Shown here: positions 47,962 to 60,900 of the stretch, one piece after another | Position numbering within the stretch: the first letter of the stretch is position 1 | Layout of the letters: every line of letters begins with the position of its first letter | Made by a program: the position numbers and the translations under genes | Source: Urechis unicinctus | Taxonomy: Eukaryota; Annelida; Polychaeta; Xenopneusta; Urechidae | DNA length: 64,000 nt | Assembly (NCBI GenBank): GCA_034190875.2 | Contig: CM067358.1 | Coordinates: 44,355,543-44,419,542 of the forward strand | Direction: 5' to 3' | Notes under the pieces: model-generated | What the model was told of the DNA's origin: nothing | Database searches by the model: none | The model's input: only the letters and a program-made list of their open reading frames with translations

Positions 47962-50900
47962 ATAATTGCACCTGAAAAACCCCAGGGTTCAAAATCAATA
48001 AAAATGCGTTCATAATATATTAGCCACACCCTACTGAAATATTCGTCCGAAGGAATCAATCAACTGCAGACTTGTTGGGCTATGGATGTATATTCTATTG
48101 GTCTGTGGAATTGTAAGGCCACATGGTAGGTAGAACATGATTGACTATGCGAATTAGCAATGAATAATTTTCCCTGCTTGTTGTCATCGGCAACAATCGA
48201 GTCCTTTTAGTAATTGAAAAAAACATTATATTAAGCTCTTAGTGGTAGGAAAAACATCTCTTTAGATAGACAACCAAGATGTGATTAAAATGTGTGTATG
48301 TTGGATTTCAGACGTTTATTCATCTCCCTGGGCTTAATATAATGTGTAAAACTCGTTTATCTTATTCAATGACTCATTGATTAGTTCATCACGGGCCATG
48401 TCTCCATTTTGCTGCAACCATCAGAAACCTGTACTGGATGTCACAGAATTCCTATTATCGGTCGAACTGTATGAAATAGGAAACGTTAATACAAGGTGAG
48501 TTGATCGTCTGATATTTCACGTAGCCTTATGGTAGAGTTTAAAAGCCGTATATCTCTGATGCTTAGGAATAGCCCCGTCAGTACCTCCGTATAATTGGTC
48601 AATACTCAATGTCTGACAGTAACGAATACTTAGAAAACGCAATGTTGCATTTCATGATTATATGCGACTGCTTTGCCACTGAACACAAAAATACAATAAC
48701 CAGCAAATGCTGCTGCTCACATGAACTATCAACGAAGTTATTTTAGCACATTGACGTAGTGATACCATAACAATTTCCACTGATGCAATAATGGATAAGA
48801 TTGTCGTGTATTAATGTGCCATGCAAACGAATAATAAAAACATGTCATTTGCACACCAAGGATTAGTTTATTGCATCTATTCCGATTTGTAGATAATGAT
48901 GTCGATGTCACGTCAATTGACTAGATGTATCCTAGGAGTATCCACAACAGACCATGCTATTGGTGATGTGGTCTTAAATTTATAACTGTAATATCCGGCC
49001 AATTGGGCGCAAATGATCGAACTAATGTCCTGTCAACTACCTTACTCCTATGAAGATCTCATCGATATAGGGCGTACAAGGTCCGGCATCTGCGTTGTCC
49101 ATCAATTTTGGAATAAATCCCTTGTAACTTGGAAGCCCCGGCCAAGAATAAAATGTGGAGAGAATTTGTCATACAGACGTTACTATGAAAACGATACTTA
49201 TAAATGCTGTCAAATTTAAACTTTACACTTAGATCTGCTAGGAAAAAGCTTTTGGTTATAACACTTTTCAAAAGGCTAGTGTGGGCGATAAACATCACTA
49301 TGACGAGCTACAAAGGTAATGTCAACAGCAACAAGCAATGTGAATCAAGTAATTCACTAACGAGTGCTACTGCCGAGTGTTCTTAACAGTGCAGATAACA
49401 ACGGGAAAACAATTCTAAGAACACAGCGATTGTTGCACTGTGTCACATCACGCTATCATGGTAATCAAACAAGCAGGTAGAAATGTGCTGGGTCACTGAT
49501 ACATCAAGGCTATATAAGTACGAAGAGTGTTGTTGATTGTCATTTTCTATGTCTAGTAGCATGCACGAGTTCTTAATAAATAAGTACATAAAGACATACA
49601 TTGTAATTGTTTATAAATAGATAAATAACTTAGACGTCATGCTGGCGTCGTGCTTTAGGTTTTCGTTCAATATGGACAGGAATATCTGCAAAAGTATATG
49701 CGCAGCGAGAATGCTGTCATTACAAACGTTCTTACCGACCATTATATTAAGAATCCACTTATTTATTCCTAATTTGTGACTGCATTGCCTCTAGTAGAGT
49801 CATTCTACAGAATGGCACAAAGACCCACTTTCAAACAAGGTATGTGTAGAAGCTAACAATTTCCACTGCAAAGCATGCACGATGCGTGGGCTCTAATTTA
49901 CCATGTAGAAGATCTTATTAGAGACAATAATTGCAAGTTGTCTCAAAATTTACAATACCTCATTTACCAATAGTCATCCCTTCAACAGACGCTGACCACA
50001 TATCATGAATACAAACTCAACCAAACAACCTTCTGTGCTGATAAAATGCTATATCTAACGCGGCATGTTGGTCGGCACTGCATCATTCCTTACACTAACT
50101 ACAGTTCAACCACTAATAGCTTTCTCTGGTTTGGCGGTCCAGTAATGTGATGCGTGCAGAATAGTCTGTTTAGTTTAATAGCTGTTCAACATATTAATCT
50201 AACGTATTACTGTCGAATTACAGGAGCCTCAATGAAATTGACCCCAGCTATTTTAGATCGAGCGCATGAAATAGCAAAGAGGAAGTCAATGTGGTCCCTA
50301 TCTTCTCCATTGGATGCCATTCTATTCAGCACTTATTGCACAGAAACATGACAGAATAGGAAGTGAAAATGTCTAAAGGCCGGAACGGAGCTCATACTGA
50401 CTCAAAAGAGGGGTGTTCTCAGATGTGACATTTGTGATGAGATACCACACATCACAGAACAGATATAGGAAGAGGCCGATATGGCGTATTAACATTGCTC
50501 TCCTGAATAATAAAGAAGCCTTTAATCGAACGGAATTATTTGTAAAAAGATTTTAGCCAGCACACTATGCCCTGCCGGATGGGTGGAGAATTTGATCAGT
50601 TGACTTTGTGCAGTGCTTGATAATGGTCATTTGGCATTTGCTAGTGAATGACTTGATTAACACGACAAAACTAGTTGTGTTTGGACGCTGATTTTGATTC
50701 AAGACTACAGGTAATACCTATCGTGTATTCGAAAACGACACTCCGAACGCAACAGCTCAATTTGAAGGGTTTACCAACGACCAGACTACGTGACTATTGC
50801 TGAGTGCTGCAGTATGCTTTGCAAATGAATGTGACTTTGACTACATCTCTGTGGCGATAGATGGCTTGCATATTAATGCATCATGATATCATAGGGTGTG

Positions 50901-51189
50901 GCATAAAAACCTTAGCAACAACTAACATTTATCCCATTGAAACTATTCTACATCTCAGCCCACATGGGCAAAAAAAATTAAAAGGAAAGCATAATAGCTT
51001 TGACGAATGCTGGAACTTGACACGAGATAAAAGGCACCACAGAAACGCGTTATGCATTATGAAGCATATGTATTTAGGTTGGCCAAAGCACATGTTTATT
51101 TCCAAAACATTATTCATCATTTATCTGGTTTTCCTTCGTGTATTAGAAGCGGCAATGTAATGGTCGCAGCAATATCATAAATATAAAAA
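47962..51189. other. No gene recognised
   Basis: 3.2 kb of AT-rich DNA. Frames at 49013-49219, 50154-50351 and 50861-51160 (99 codons) have no domain. Confidence 0.45.
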
Positions 51190-51192
51190 TAT

Positions 51193-51578
51193 GAGCCATG
51201 TTCTCCGGCCAATACTGGATAAGGAGACGTACAAGCGAGTGGTGGACGCTCTCGTTACCTCACGACTCGACTTCAAGAACGCACTTCTTCTTGGGGTTCT
51301 TGCCCTTCTTCTGAACTGATTGCAGCTTGCCAAAATGCGGCCCGCATATTCCAGTGCGAGCACTCCGTTGTGAAAGTGCAACAGCACTCTTGACAGTTCC
51401 GCGGGCGAGAAGGGCGTTTGGCGAAAGATCTTTCAGGACAGCTGCGCCACGGCTGTGGAACAATCTTGATGACAGCCTCCGCCCGGCACAATCCATCGAG
51501 GCTTTCAAGAAAAGTCTTAAAACACACCTATTCCCAAAGGAACTATGCTACACACTGACACCACATAGAATGTGAACT
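51193..51578 (+). pseudogene. LINE RT C-terminal fragment (CR1-like)
   Basis: A 3'-end fragment of a different Jockey-supergroup LINE. The first frame (about 51215-51320) reads VVDALVTSRLDF and ALLLGV, the conserved block that follows RT in CR1/L2-type elements. A shifted frame continues with ACQNAARIF. The frame 51327-51575 then has VPRARRAFGERSF, AAPRLWNNL and SLKTHLF, the typical C-terminus. At least two frameshifts. Only the last 130 or so residues remain. The left boundary of the large palindrome (51542) falls inside this fragment. Confidence 0.88.
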
Positions 51579-51855
51579 CGGCATACCACTTAGTTACACA
51601 AAATGGCAGTTGGAACTTTTGGCTGTGCCAGGAAGGAGAAAAACCTAACAAATAGCATAACAAACTGTGCGATATTTTATGCATCTCTTCTTCTGTGTGG
51701 TTATCATACAACAGGAAGTCAACGAAAGGCGAAATGGTAATTGCAGAAAGCAATAACTAATTTACGTCATGCAACAGCAAGCCTTGCACACTCAGCATAT
51801 GCATATGTGTGGTTGAAGTGATTTATGAACCAAGAAATCATAAGTTAATTTAAAT

Positions 51856-51925
51856 AATTGATTTCCCATAATCTGCACAAAAATCCTATTAATTGATTTC
51901 CCATAATCTGCACAAAAATCCTATC
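51856..51925. repeat. 35 bp tandem duplication, left arm only
   Basis: AATTGATTTCCCATAATCTG plus 15 more bases occurs twice in succession. The right arm at 62586-62612 has one copy, so the duplication postdates the inverted duplication or was lost on the right. Confidence 0.95.
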
Positions 51926-53937
51926 GTTTCCCTGCTGCAGCTAGTTCTGTAAGTTAGGTTTCGACAGTTTATCATACGTCATATCGCGACACGATGCATG
52001 CGGTTGAAGTCTTTTGGCAACATATTTAGCAGAAGACGTGTTAGCAACAATAGCGATAGTTAGAACATGGCAAAGACCATAACTTTCAGGCCCCATTGTA
52101 TCCAACACAAGCATTGTGACAACGCTGTTGGATAAATTTGATCCGGATTTTGTCAACGCCCCTCTATTCTGACTTAAGGAGACATCTTGTTGCCTGAGCG
52201 GGAACTGGTTCAGACAAATGTCATGGGCGATTCAAGAGCAGGCGTGTGTGGTGAAATATCACTGAAACAGCGATAGTGAAAGGAAAACACAACACACTGA
52301 ACGAATCAAGAAAACGCTCGTCGTGGAAGCTGTCGTTTTGAGATAGCGCGTCTGACCATGGTGTAGTTAAAATAGCACTAGATGCATCACCAGCGTAGAG
52401 TGGGCGGTGAAGCATGGATCAACAGAAGCATCCATTCTTTTTATAATGACACAACTTTTATGAAAATAGGTTGCTTTTCTCGATACCTTTCCAGAAGAAA
52501 TTGCACAACATCCCAGAATAGCATAGGCACAATTATTTCAATGATGGCTTGTTTGGTCAACTTTATACAAACCCCCTCCGTGATATTACACGTTACGAAC
52601 GGACTAATAGATTAGAATCTACAAACAATCACAAGATCATAAACGTACAGTAAGGCCATCTTTGTAATGTAGTGAATAGATGCTAAATATTTAAAAAATA
52701 CTGTAAAAGCTGATTTAGAAATGCCCCTGTGACATACGATTTGTTCGCAGTATGTTTAATTGACTTTTTTTGCAACATAAGCGTATTAAGTCAGTGCCAA
52801 GACCAATGACATTAGTTAGGGCGAGGTTTACATATGTACACTTACGTTAAGTTCTTCATCCTTCGTAGAATATTTTTTCGTGTAGGTGATTTTACATTAC
52901 AGATTATGTGTATTGGATGCCTTCTTAAAGACCTTACACCGAAGATCCTATAGCTACTAATGCCTTGACTGAGGAATATCTATAATCAAGGAATATATAT
53001 AGTCTATGCAACGACGGTTAAATTCAACTGGTTAAAACGGTAAAAGAGCGATGAGGCCTATTTATGTAAATGGTGTGAAACTAAGACGTCTTAATACATC
53101 CAATTTGCTCTCATAAGTCATGTACACACAAGTTGCGTCTGATTGTTTACATAGTCGCAAAAGCAAAGTCGACCCTGATAAAGTTGCATTTCTATGCAAA
53201 GGAGGGAGTCGTAGGATATCCCCTTTCATTGCCCGTAGTCGATAACAAGTTTGCGTCATGGATAGGTATTCAATATTAATCCAAGCATCCATTAACAAGA
53301 ACACGCCGCGTAATACAGTAGTAAGATAATGGCGATGCTTGTAAACTAAATTTGCTAGATAGATGGCTATTCAATGGTGCTTAATCCTTTCCGACGAGCG
53401 TCTTTTTGTGCATCCTTCATTGAGCATTTTCAATATTCATCTGGAATTGAAGAAGCGACTAAAACATAATTTTGACAGAGGTTTACATGACGAATATACA
53501 ATGCAATGTTAATAATTACTGTGACATAAATTGTAAGAGGATGGATGCGCATAAACAATATTGTGATTAAAGCCTGCCTACGCGATATGTCTTTGCGCTT
53601 CCGCCGACTTACTGACGTTCGTGAAATAGACCACAGCCCTATCAATGTCGAGGCCAATTAGTTCTAGCATTTTCTCAGTGCTGCGTCAACCTCGCCGCCA
53701 AGTTGTCCCGGATTCTGTTCATTGCTTTGCACTCGATTTAGATAAGCGTTCTCGGCCTTTAAAGGTCATCCGCTAACTTCATATATTTAGTTCACATCAC
53801 CACTGCGATCGAAAACGGAAGCCTGACGATTTGCAACAAAGCGGCAAGAATATATATTGACATTCAATGAATCAACAGAAGATTGCGACGGTACTAGTGA
53901 CAAGCACTATATAACCCAATAGATTTATACAAATGCG

Positions 53938-54015
53938 ACCTTTTTGGTACAATAGACCTACTATTTTGGAACACAGTCACATCTTGGCACACGAGTGCCA
54001 AAATAGTCAAGTGCT
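53938..54015. repeat. ACTATTTTGG-type cores in the palindrome arm
   Basis: CTTTTTGGTACA, CTACTATTTTGGAACA and an inverted GCCAAAATAG core lie within 75 bp, with a TTGGCAC/GTGCCAA stem between them. The right arm has the same at 60475-60555. A further CCATTTTGGTAC is at 54169. These match the core of the minisatellite at 43.4 kb. Confidence 0.7.
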
Positions 54016-54118
54016 TTTTGAGTGCTTTGTTCTGCAAATTTTTACTTAAAGTTTGTGTTACATGGTAAATTATCTCCATTCACATTCATCCATTGCAAGA
54101 CTTTAACCCCTGCATCGC

Positions 54119-54504
54119 GCAGGTGGTAGTTCGGGACGTTTGAAAAAAGTTATGTATTGGACTGACGACCATTTTGGTACTCTGCATTGAACAGCTTGTT
54201 TCTGGATATTATCATAATCCGTACTTCTGATATATTGCTTAGAATTACTTCCTTCACAAATATATTCCATCCACGTGACATTCGACAAAGGGAATTAAAA
54301 ATATTTATATTTGGTCTCGACATTTTCCAATGATATATATTCGCCAAGAAAACTGAAACGCTTCGGCTGAACGGATAATTCGTAAGGCACCTCGTGCTTT
54401 GAGATGAAGTTGCTTTGCGGGCCGAGAATATCTAACGATTTTGTAAGCAATAACAACAACTCTTGAATATATTATGGCCTTATTTAAGACACTTATACCC
54501 AAGT
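54119..54504. repeat. 386 bp segment present only in the left arm
   Basis: At the matching right-arm site (60362-60373) the flanks are joined directly: CATCTGGTTGGCGATGCAGG. The extra segment begins GCAGGTGG and ends CCCAAGT, with no terminal inverted repeats or clear target duplication. It may be an insertion on the left or a deletion on the right. Confidence 0.85.
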
Positions 54505-54787
54505 CAACCAGATGATAGCGAAAAAATATATATAATGTCGCTAAAGTGTATTCGATAAACTGGGTTCTTAGCCTGGGCTTTCTAATATCGCCCACTGTGA
54601 CATTTTGTGATTGATCTAAATCATGACAACGCTGGTTCGATAGATTGGATACATTGTGTAGTATACTCAATCTGACATATAAATGAAATCTGGTCAATGT
54701 TGAGGTACTTTACTTCGGCTATATGGAGTCAAGCCAGCCTTGGCTAATCGCTTCGCCAAGTTATGTTGGTTAGTCGCGTTTTTCTTA

Positions 54788-55361
54788 ATGTATGTATGTA
54801 TGTATGTATGTATGTATGTATGTATGTATGTATGTATGTATGTATGTATGTATGTATGTATGTATGTATGTATGTATGTATGTATGTATGTATGTATGTA
54901 TGTATGTATGTATGTATGTATGTATGTATGTATGTATGTATGTATGTATGTATGTATGTATGTATGTATGTATGTATGTATGTATGTATGTATGTAGTAT
55001 GTATGTATGTATGTATGTATGTATGTGTATGTATGTGTATGTGCATGTCTGCATGTATGTATGTATGTATGTATGTATGTATGTATGTATGTATGTATGT
55101 ATGTATGTATGTATGTATGTATGTATGCATGTATGTATGTCTGTATGTCTGTATGTATGTATGTATGTATGTATGTATGTATGTTATGTATGTATGTATG
55201 TATGTATGTATGTATGTATGTATGTATGTATGTATGTATGTATGTATGTATGTATGTGTGTATGTCTGTATGTGTCTGTATGTCTGTATGTATGTATGTA
55301 TGTATGTATGTATGTATGTATGTATGTGTAGGTATGTATGTATGTAGTATGTATGTATGTA
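54788..55361. repeat. (TATG)n microsatellite, 574 bp
   Basis: About 140 units, with TGTG, TCTG, TGCATG and one-base-slip interruptions concentrated after 54990. The right arm has only five units at the matching place (60083-60102). The long C-M-Y-V and I-H-T-Y frames are artefacts. Confidence 0.98.
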
Positions 55362-57443
55362 AAAAAACATTTGTAATCGTAAGGCGTCAATAATGTATGT
55401 AAAAGGGAGAGGTTTTGATTCGATCGTAAGGATCTGAAAAAAGGGAGAGGTTTTGATGTCAAGGTAATCGAATAAGTGAAAAACTAGTATCTCGAATAAC
55501 TCCGTTAATTACTTATCATCGATAATTTTTAAGACTTTGATGTATAAAATGTTATGAATTCTATACACAGAGGATGATGTTCATTGGCATTTGAAGTCAC
55601 TTGCTACAGAGCAAGTAAATTGTTTAAGCAGAAAGGTTGTAAAATAACAAGTCCATGTAAACTGAGCTATTTAACAACAATTGATAAGTTGCATTTTCAT
55701 TTCAACATATCATTTTACCTTTATGGCAGAACTGATATAGATGTATATGGAATTATCACTATGTATATTCTTGATCATTTCTGTATCAGTTACTGATTAG
55801 TCATGGATGCACCATAAATGGTATGAAATGGGATATGTGTTTATTTGCTGCTAAATGTATCATGTTGATTCAAAAGTAACTCTTATCACCAACCTACCAT
55901 TACATTGGGAAGCGTAAGTGATAGTATTATTGATGTCATAGAATCGACGAATGTTTGCACACTTATTTATAATCCCTGCAAATGCTTTTACTGAGAATCA
56001 GCCACTTACTAATAGCCATTGATATCACATAACCACCAGCAGCGTTATTTTGCTGTTCCCCACTAAAAAGCTGCTCTCGCGCTCTGAGTGACACGAGCGC
56101 CTATGCGCCCATTCAGTCCGCTAAGACCTCCAAACGATTCATATACCCCCATACACCTCAGTATACTGCAGTGACTCAGCTAACTGTAGTGCTGTATGTT
56201 TATTACGCATTCTTTTTCAACGCGAGAATGCTCTACTGTCTATACCCACCAGGCGACTATCATCCTACACCGTGGTAGCTTTCTATTCCACAGATGATTA
56301 CTATCGTTTATGTATTAAGAATATCTCCTCGAATAACACCCTCTTTGTTGTATTCGGAGTAACATGATAGAGTTCTTCCGTATTTGTTCAAAGATACGGG
56401 ATGGAAAGAAGAGAGTTTCCCAAACAATTCAGGTCAAATAGTTCATTGGGATGTTCCAATAAGCAGGGTTGATAGATTCAGCGGGATGATATAAAAATAT
56501 TTTAAAGTATTTTAAGCAAGGCAACAGTTTCTGTCACACACGCCAAATGGCTGTGAATCGTGCAAATGACTACAACAGTCAAATTGAATTTGTTAATTCC
56601 ATATCGACTAACTTAAAAAAACGTGACCTACTCCGATTCGCCAACCTTTGTCGCAATATGAAATTTCCCAAGGACCCGGATCATTGCCACGAAGCTATAT
56701 GGCGTTGAGAGATTTGTCTGGGTCAATTACGACTGTAAAAGTCAGGTACCTTTTTGACAAAGTACCCAATATACATTATTCACACAGTATTCAACACTGT
56801 TGGATCATTGAATACCATATAATAACAAAACACTTGATATAAAAACACATTACTACGATCGAAGCTACCAAATATCACTCTTTGACCCTAGCCATGATAA
56901 TCTGGCTTCGAACTTTGACCCTAGATGAACGACAGATCGGCGAATAATAGAGCGAAAAACTAGGAGACGATTATCAAAGTCAAGTCACATAAAATTGCTA
57001 ATCTGACAAATAGTGATCATTAAAATAAATTTAACTTATTTTGTCACAGCCCTGGTTAATGATACGATTGTTACAGTATTTCGGCTAATAATGACATTTC
57101 ACAAATTGCGAAACTCGTAAACAATAACTCTACATTAAGCCCCCTACTTCGTGAATTCGCGGAAAGCATAGACATTTGTTGTTAAATACGGATTTTCCCA
57201 ACAATACATTCTGACATGGACGGAAAAGAAGCTGTGTCGGTAAAATAATATACTATCTCTATTACTGCGTGTTCTGTATTACCTAATCCGCGTTTTACTC
57301 CTACCCAGACCGAATTTATATCCGTGGCCCAATTCCCTCGACAGAACGTCATCGTTCAGCTGATCGGTAATCCACAATTTCGGCCTTAGCAGCATTCGTT
57401 TCAATACTGTTGGATGGTTCTGTTAAGTTAAAAAACAAATTGT

Positions 57444-57790
57444 TGTTTGACAGACTTGTTTGGCTATAAAAGCTAAGACTTTTCGTTGATATGTAAATGC
57501 AAAGAGAACTTGACTATGAAACATAAACTTAACAATTTTAACAATTAATGGTTGCCCTTCACTCCCTTCACTAGGCTTCAGCCATGAAGATAGATATGAT
57601 GTTATATGGACATTAAGGTGAGACATAACCATAATGTGTATGGTACTGCGCTGTTTGGCAAGTTGTGATTGAAGAGACTATTGTTGCAGCACCATTGATG
57701 GTTTTAACTGCCCTGCATGATTTGCATGGTAGGTTTTATAAATGTATCAACACATATCAGTGGCTGTTTATCCACTGTCACTTGGTGTTT
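57444..57790. repeat. About 347 bp segment present only in the left arm
   Basis: Flanks that are separated here are adjacent in the right arm near 57998-58015. A minus frame 57423-57632 crosses it without a domain. No clear terminal repeats; insertion on the left or deletion on the right. Confidence 0.75.
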
Positions 57791-57837
57791 TATAAACTTA
57801 ACTATTGCCAATTTTCTTAATATGATAGACCTCAAAC

Positions 57838-57954
57838 CTTAATTGTAATTAATATTTGGTCATGACATCGACAACCTCTTTACAATTTAGATCCAACATC
57901 AGAAATATGACTACCCCCAAGTAGTGTTTATAATTTCAATCTGAGGACCCACTG
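57838..57954. other. 117 bp palindrome spacer
   Basis: The inner arm ends are 57792-57837 and 57955-58000 (TTGAGGTCTATCATATTAAG and its complement). The spacer shows no internal symmetry and no gene. Such a short spacer allows hairpin or cruciform formation and fits a fold-back type of duplication. Confidence 0.85.
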
Positions 57955-60900
57955 ACCTTTGAGGTCTATCATATTAAGATAATTGGCAATAGTTAAGTGT
58001 ATGAAAATTTGTTTTTCAACTTAACAGAACCATCCAACAGTATTGAAACGAATGCTGCTAAGGCCTAAATTGTGGATTACCGATCTGCTGACCGAGGACG
58101 TTCTGTCGAGGGAATTGGGTCACGGATATAAATTCGGTCTGGGTAGGAGTAAAACGCAGATTAGGTAATACAGAACACGCAGTAATAGAGATAGTATATT
58201 ATTTTACCGACACAGCTTCTTTTCCGTCCATGTCAGAATGTATTGTTGGGAAAATCCGTATTTAACAACAAATGTCTATGCTTTCCGCGAATTCACGAAG
58301 TAGGGGGCTTAATGTAGAGTTATTGTTTACGAGTTTCGCAATTTGTGAAATGTCATTATTAGCCGAAATACTGTAACAATCGTATCATTCTTAACCAGGG
58401 CTGTGACAAAATAAGTTACATTTAATATTAATGATCACTATTTGTCAGATTAGCAATTTTATGTGACTTGACTTTGATAATCGTCTCCTAGTTTTTCGCT
58501 CTATTATTCGCCAATCTGTCGTTTATCTAGAGTCAAAGTTCGAAGCCAGAATATCATGGCTAGGGTCAAAGAGTGATATTTGGTAGCTTCGATCGTAGTA
58601 ATGTGTTTTTATTTCAAGTGTTTTGTTATTATATGGTATTCAATGATCCAACAGTGTTGAATACTGTGTGAATAATGTATATTGGGTACTTTGTCAAAAA
58701 GGTACCTGACTTTTACAGTCGTAATTGACCCAGACAAATCTCTCAACGCCATATAGCTTCGTAGCCATGGCAACGATCCGGGTCCTTGGGAAATTTCATA
58801 TTGCGACTTTGTCAAAGGTTGGCGAATCGGAGTAGGTCACGTTTTTTAAAGTAAGTCGATATGGAATTAACAAATTCAATTTGACTGTTGTAGTCATTTG
58901 CACGATTCACAGCCATTTGGCGTGTGTGACAGAAACTGTTGCCTTGCTTAAAATACTTTAAAATATTTTTATATCATCCCGCTGAATCTATCAACCCTGC
59001 TTATTGGAACATCCCAATGAACTATTTGACCTGAATTGTTTGGGAAACTCTCTTCTTTCCATCCCGTATCTTTGAACAAATACGGAAGAACTCTATCATG
59101 TTACTCCGAATACAACAAAGAGGGTGTTATTCGAGGAGATATTCTTAATACATAAACGATAGTAATCATCTGTGGAATAGAAAGCTACCACGGTGTAGGA
59201 TGATAGTCGCCTGGTGGGTATAGACAGTAGAGCATTCTCGCGTTGAAAAAGAATGCGTAAGGGGTTTAGAAACATACAGCACTACAGTTAGCTGAGTCAC
59301 TGCAGTATACTGAGGTGTATGGGGGTATATGAATCGTTTGGAGGTCTTAGCGGACTGAATGGGCGCATAAGCGCTCGTGTCACTCAGAGCGCGAGAGCAG
59401 CTTTTTAGTGGGGAACAGCAAAATAACGCTGCTGGTGGTTATGTGATATCAATGGCTATTAGTAAGTGGCTGATTCTCAGTAAAAGCATTTGCAGGGATT
59501 ATAAATAAGTGTGCAAACATTCGTCAATTCTATGACATCAATAATACTATCACTTACGCTTCCCAATGTAATGGTAGGTTGGTGATAAGAGTTACTTTTG
59601 AATCAACATGATACATTTAGCAGCAAATAAACACATATCCCATTTTATACCATTTATGGTGCATCCATGACTAATCAGTAACTGATACAGAAATGATCAA
59701 GAATATACATAGTGATAATTCCATATACATCTATATCAGTACTGCCATAAAGATAAAATGATATGTTGAAATGAAAATGCAACTCAATTGTTGTTAAATA
59801 GCTCAGTTTACATGGACTTGTTATTTTACAACCTTTCTGCTTAAACAATTTACTTGCTCTGTAGCAAGTGACTTCAAATACCAATGAACATCATCCTCTG
59901 TGTATAGAATTCATAACATTTTACATCAAAGTCTTAAAAATTATGGATGATAAGTAATTAACGAGATACTAGTTTTTCACTTATTCGATTACCTTGACAT
60001 AAGTTTCAGATCAAGGTCGAATCAAAACCTCTCTCCCTTTTTTTGCGCTTTATTGACGCCTTACGATTGGATTTTTTTTTTTACATACATACATACATAC
60101 ATTAAGAAAAACGCGACTAACCAACATAACTTGGCGAAGCGATTAGCCAAGGCTGGCTTGACTCCACATAGCCGAAGTAAAGTACCTCAACATTGACCAG
60201 ATTTCATTTATATGTCAGATTGAGTATGCTACACAATGTATCCAATCTATCGAACCAGCGTTGTCACAAAATGTCACAGGGGCGATATTAGAAAGCCCAG
60301 GCTAAGAACCCAGTTTATCGAATACACTTTAGCGACATTATACATATTTTCTCGAAATCATCTGGTTGGCGATGCAGGGGTTAAAGTCTTGCAATGGATG
60401 AATGTGAATGGAGATAATTTACCATGTAACACAAACTTTAAGTGAAAATTTGCAGAACAAAGCACTCAAAAAGCACTTGACTATTTTGGCACTCGTGTGC
60501 CAAGATGTGACTGTGTGCCAAAATAGTAGGTCGATTGTACCAAAAAGGTCGCATTTGTATAAATCTATTGGGTTATATAGTGCTTGTCACTAGCACCGTC
60601 GCAATCGTCTGTTTATTAATTGAATGTCAATATATATTCTTGCCGCTTTGTTGCAAATCGTCAGGCTTCCGTTTTCGATCGCAGTGGTGATATGAACTAA
60701 ATATATGAAGTTAGCGGATGACCTTTAAAGGCCGAGAACCCTTATCTAAATCGAGTGCAAAGCAATGAACAGAATCCGGGACAACTTGGCGGCGAGGTTG
60801 ACGCAGCACTGAGAAAATGCTAGAACTAATTGGCCTCGACATTGATAAGGCTGTGGTCTATTTCACGAACGTCAGTAAGTCGGCAGAAGCGCAAAGACAT

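Larger units (their letters stand above)
51542..57837 (+). repeat. Left arm of a large palindrome
   Basis: Reverse complement of 57955-62926. Matching pairs run through the whole length, for example 51731-51747 with 62721-62737, 52221-52415 with 62087-62281, 53062-53304 with 61183-61425, 55584-55796 with 59675-59884 and 57401-57420 with 58027-58046. In a 270 bp sample I counted 4 substitutions and one 3 bp indel. This arm is about 1.3 kb longer because of a 35 bp duplication (51891-51925), a 386 bp segment (54119-54504), about 553 bp more (TATG)n, and a segment of about 347 bp (57444-57790). No recognisable gene lies in the arm. Confidence 0.96.

Noticed and set aside
54744..55370. Long open frames of repeated C-M-Y-V or I-H-T-Y residues
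   Set aside because: Direct consequence of the (TATG)n tetranucleotide, open in all frames; not a gene.
60083..60102. Right-arm TACA units as a separate microsatellite
   Set aside because: Only five units; it is the short allele of the left-arm array and is described with the palindrome.
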